DNA of 64,000 nucleotides from an uncultured Bacteroides sp. GTDB lineage: Bacteria > Bacteroidota > Bacteroidia > Bacteroidales > Bacteroidaceae. Below the pieces are notes generated by a model, which saw only the letters and a list, made by a program, of their open reading frames with translations, did no database searches and was not told where the DNA came from. The position numbers and the translations under genes are program-made. The first letter of the stretch is position 1. Each line of letters begins with the position of its first letter. The stretch spans positions 62,001 through 126,000 of the forward strand of contig CASFGA010000005.1 of assembly GCA_949294185.1 (NCBI GenBank). The letters are read 5' to 3'. Shown one piece after another: positions 62,094 through 64,000 of the stretch.

Positions 62094-63395
62094 TCACCTT
62101 TCCTCTTCCCGACCGGCCTTCGACTGCTCCGCCAGATTCATGGCCGCCGCCTGAAGCGCAGCCACGGCCGCTTCCTGCATCTGCTGCTGCCGCTCGGATT
62201 CTTCCTTCTTCCGCTGCTCTTCCTGCGCATTCACATAACGGCTCACGCTCAATATCATACCTATATAGGCACAGTTTATCAAGGTCGAAGTACCGCCTTT
62301 GCTGATGAGCGGAAGCGGTTGTCCCGTGACGGGAAACAGGCCCACCGCCACCATCATGTTGAGCAGAGCCTGTGAAACCAGCAGAAGGGCTATGCCCATC
62401 ACCAGAAAGGCCGGGAAGCTCTTGTCACACTTCCGGGCAATCTTCCCCGCCCGCATCAGCAGCCAGATGTAAAGCACGGCGACAGCGGCTCCGCCGACCA
62501 GTCCCAACTCTTCGATGATGATGGCGAAAATAAAGTCGGAAAAAGCCTGCGACAGGAAATCACGCTGCACGCTGTTGCCCGGCAGCTTTCCTATAATGTT
62601 GCTGGACGCGATGGCGATGTTGGCATGTGCCACCTGAGCGTTCTTGTCAATGTCATACTTGGCGGCAGGCACCGTCTCCTGACCGTCGAAAAACCCCGTA
62701 ATGCGGTTTTGCCAAGTCTCCACGCGGTGCATCATCGGCACATCCTTCCATTCTTTGGCGGGAAGAGCCATGATGATGCCGACAAACACTGTCAAGACAA
62801 GCGCGACAACGCCCGTCAGTTTAAGCAGCTGACGCCACGGTATCCGTCCGACAATCATCATCAGGAAGACAACCCCGAAAAGCAATGCGGCGGTCGAAGC
62901 GTTTTCAGGCGCTATCAAGACTACCACACCGACCGTTATGCTGACTATCCACCTGAAAGCCTTCCGGTCGGCTCCGTCATCGGTCTGGAACTTCGACAGC
63001 AGATGGGCCGTAACAATGATCACGGCCATCTTCGCCAGTTCCGAAGGCTGAAACTGGATGCCGAAAAACTCCAGAAAGCGGGACGCTCCGTTCACCCGGT
63101 CACCTGTCACTATTCCCATTATCATGACAAACGCCAGCAGGACAACCGACACCGGAAGCAGAAAAAAGGGGAATACCCGGAATATCCGGTAAGGGATGTT
63201 ATGAACCAATATGACAACAAAGACTCCCACCATAAGTATGATGCTGTGTTTGGTTATCGGTTCCCAGTGGTCGCCGCTTTGATATGTCAGCGTACTGGCA
63301 GCACTGAAGACTTCCACCACCGACGTCAGACAAAGAAACAGGAATATAATCCAGACTGCCTTGTCTCCCTTGAACAAATTCCTCAGCAAATCCAT
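62094..63395 (-). CDS. ftsW: Lipid II polymerase of the SEDS family, FtsW
   Basis: A 433-residue polytopic membrane protein with about ten helices. SEDS features: the loop GDRVNGASRFLEFFGIQFQP, SELAKMAVIIVTAHLL, APENASTAALLFGVVFLM with the acidic residue after a helix, the periplasmic DFIFAIIIEELGLVGG and the C-terminal TGQPLPLISKGGTSTLINCA. FtsW makes septal glycan strands with a class B penicillin-binding protein. A charged Gln/Glu-rich tail of about 45 residues ends the protein. It starts 4 bp after murD. Confidence 0.96.
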   Translation of the reverse strand: MDLLRNLFKGDKAVWIIFLFLCLTSVVEVFSAASTLTYQSGDHWEPITKHSIILMVGVFVVILVHNIPYRIFRVFPFFLLPVSVVLLAFVMIMGIVTGDRVNGASRFLEFFGIQFQPSELAKMAVIIVTAHLLSKFQTDDGADRKAFRWIVSITVGVVVLIAPENASTAALLFGVVFLMMIVGRIPWRQLLKLTGVVALVLTVFVGIIMALPAKEWKDVPMMHRVETWQNRITGFFDGQETVPAAKYDIDKNAQVAHANIAIASSNIIGKLPGNSVQRDFLSQAFSDFIFAIIIEELGLVGGAAVAVLYIWLLMRAGKIARKCDKSFPAFLVMGIALLLVSQALLNMMVAVGLFPVTGQPLPLISKGGTSTLINCAYIGMILSVSRYVNAQEEQRKKEESERQQQMQEAAVAALQAAAMNLAEQSKAGREEER

Positions 63396-63399
63396 AGGC

Positions 63400-64000
63400 C
63401 TACAGGTTTCTTACACATTCTTTGAACTGGCTTCCGCGGTCTTCATAACTCTTGAACAGATCGAAGCTGGCACAGCAGGGGCTCAGCAAGACGGTCTCAC
63501 CCTTCTTGGCCATCCGATAAGCGGCGTTTACCGCATCCTTCATGCTCTGCACATCGGCTACCGGCAGTCCGAATCCGTCGAAAAATCCGTGCAGCTTCTC
63601 GTTATGAAGTCCCAGATATATAAGTCCGGAGCATTTTTCCCGCACCAGATCGGCAATTTCATTATAGTCATTGCCCTTGTCCTTCCCTCCCAAAATCAGA
63701 ATGGTCTTGGTCTTCATGCTCTGCAAGGCATACCAGCATGAGTTTACATTCGTCGCCTTCGAGTCATTGATATACTCAACGCCCCGCACACGGGCAACCT
63801 TTTCCAGGCGGTGCTCCACTCCCTTGAAATCATGCAAGGCCTCACGGATATATTCCTTGCGGATTCCGGCGACATTGGCCGATATTCCGGCAGCCATCGA
63901 ATTGAACAGATTGTGAGTTCCCGTCAGGGCAAGCTCTTCCTGCTCCATATTAAAGGCGGCAGGCTCGGTAAAATAAATCCTGTTCTGCTCCACAAACGCG
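63400..64000 (-). CDS. murD: UDP-N-acetylmuramoylalanine--D-glutamate ligase, N-terminus off window
   Basis: The last roughly 200 residues of MurD, open to the window edge. The frame covers the end of the central domain (LTGTHNLFNSMAAGISANVA) and the C-terminal domain: FKGVEHRLEKV, YINDSKATNVNSCWYALQSM, ILILGGKDKGNDY and LLSPCCASFDLFKSYEDRG (family: SPACASFDMF). The enzyme adds D-glutamate to UDP-MurNAc-L-Ala. It is the first visible gene of the cluster, 4 bp ahead of ftsW. The missing N-terminus and probably mraY and murE lie to the right. Confidence 0.96.
   Translation of the reverse strand, partial: AFVEQNRIYFTEPAAFNMEQEELALTGTHNLFNSMAAGISANVAGIRKEYIREALHDFKGVEHRLEKVARVRGVEYINDSKATNVNSCWYALQSMKTKTILILGGKDKGNDYNEIADLVREKCSGLIYLGLHNEKLHGFFDGFGLPVADVQSMKDAVNAAYRMAKKGETVLLSPCCASFDLFKSYEDRGSQFKECVRNL

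Noticed and set aside
1..64000. CRISPR arrays, insertion sequences, prophage or conjugative genes
   Set aside because: No regularly spaced repeats, transposase, integrase, capsid or transfer genes were found on either strand.

Overview
The window is a chromosomal segment of a Bacteroidota (order Bacteroidales, Bacteroides/Phocaeicola-like) genome. The evidence is four SusC/RagA genes, three with SusD partners, an ECF sigma/FecR pair of the Bacteroides type, many promoter boxes of the TTTG / TAnnTTTG type, a lone long-tailed acpP-fabF-rnc group, and a division/cell-wall cluster with the Bacteroidales gene order. I cannot name the species from sequence alone. No insertion sequence, prophage, CRISPR array or rRNA was seen.

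Layout. 1-8505 (minus): part of a polysaccharide utilisation locus (PUL A) with a GH67 alpha-glucuronidase, a TPR/membrane/HTH regulator coupled to it by ATGA overlap, a divergent GH115-like protein and a SusC cut by the window edge. This suggests glucuronoxylan or another glucuronate-decorated glycan. 8694-12647 (minus): a NodB-type deacetylase and a large DUF2723 membrane protein. 12806-12889: tRNA-Leu(CAA) with its own promoter and terminator. 13095-15141 (minus): a secreted alpha/beta hydrolase and an AraC-type regulator. 15393-26614 (plus): PUL B with ECF sigma factor, FecR anti-sigma, STN-containing SusC, SusD, GH31 and GH97. 27107-29616 (plus): acpP, fabF, rnc. 29858-34888 (plus): an isolated SusC/SusD pair (PUL C). 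35118-37137 (minus): pfkA and dus. 37282-41535 (plus): three overlapping genes for a GH3-type adenylating enzyme, an Ig-like lipoprotein and a DUF3108 protein. 41648-43237 (minus): nadB. 43377-46972 (plus): two small membrane PH-like proteins, a dihydrolipoyl dehydrogenase and a PBP4-type peptidase. 47099-54856 (minus): PUL D with SusC, SusD, a DUF6055 gluzincin-like lipoprotein and a GH27 alpha-galactosidase. 55296-64000 (minus): murD (partial), ftsW, murG, murC, ftsQ, ftsA, ftsZ and a YqeY-family gene.

How the genes work together. The PULs bind and import glycans at the outer membrane (SusC/SusD) and trim them with exo-acting glycosidases. PUL B has a transenvelope signalling set: the SusC STN domain, the FecR anti-sigma and the ECF sigma factor. 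The right-hand 8.7 kb makes lipid II and the division septum.

The most interesting signals are non-coding. Two compact minus-strand transcription units in PUL B each have a Bacteroides -7 box and a strong hairpin-plus-U-tract terminator, and no open frame worth calling. One (about 17147-17232) lies between the anti-sigma gene and susC, where cis-encoded antisense RNAs such as DonS repress PULs of this type. The other (about 15206-15271) lies upstream of the sigma gene. Its RNA could pair over 14 nt, with one G-U pair, with the susC translation start region at 17286-17299. The plus strand of this RNA gene reads like a mimic of a susC ribosome-binding leader.
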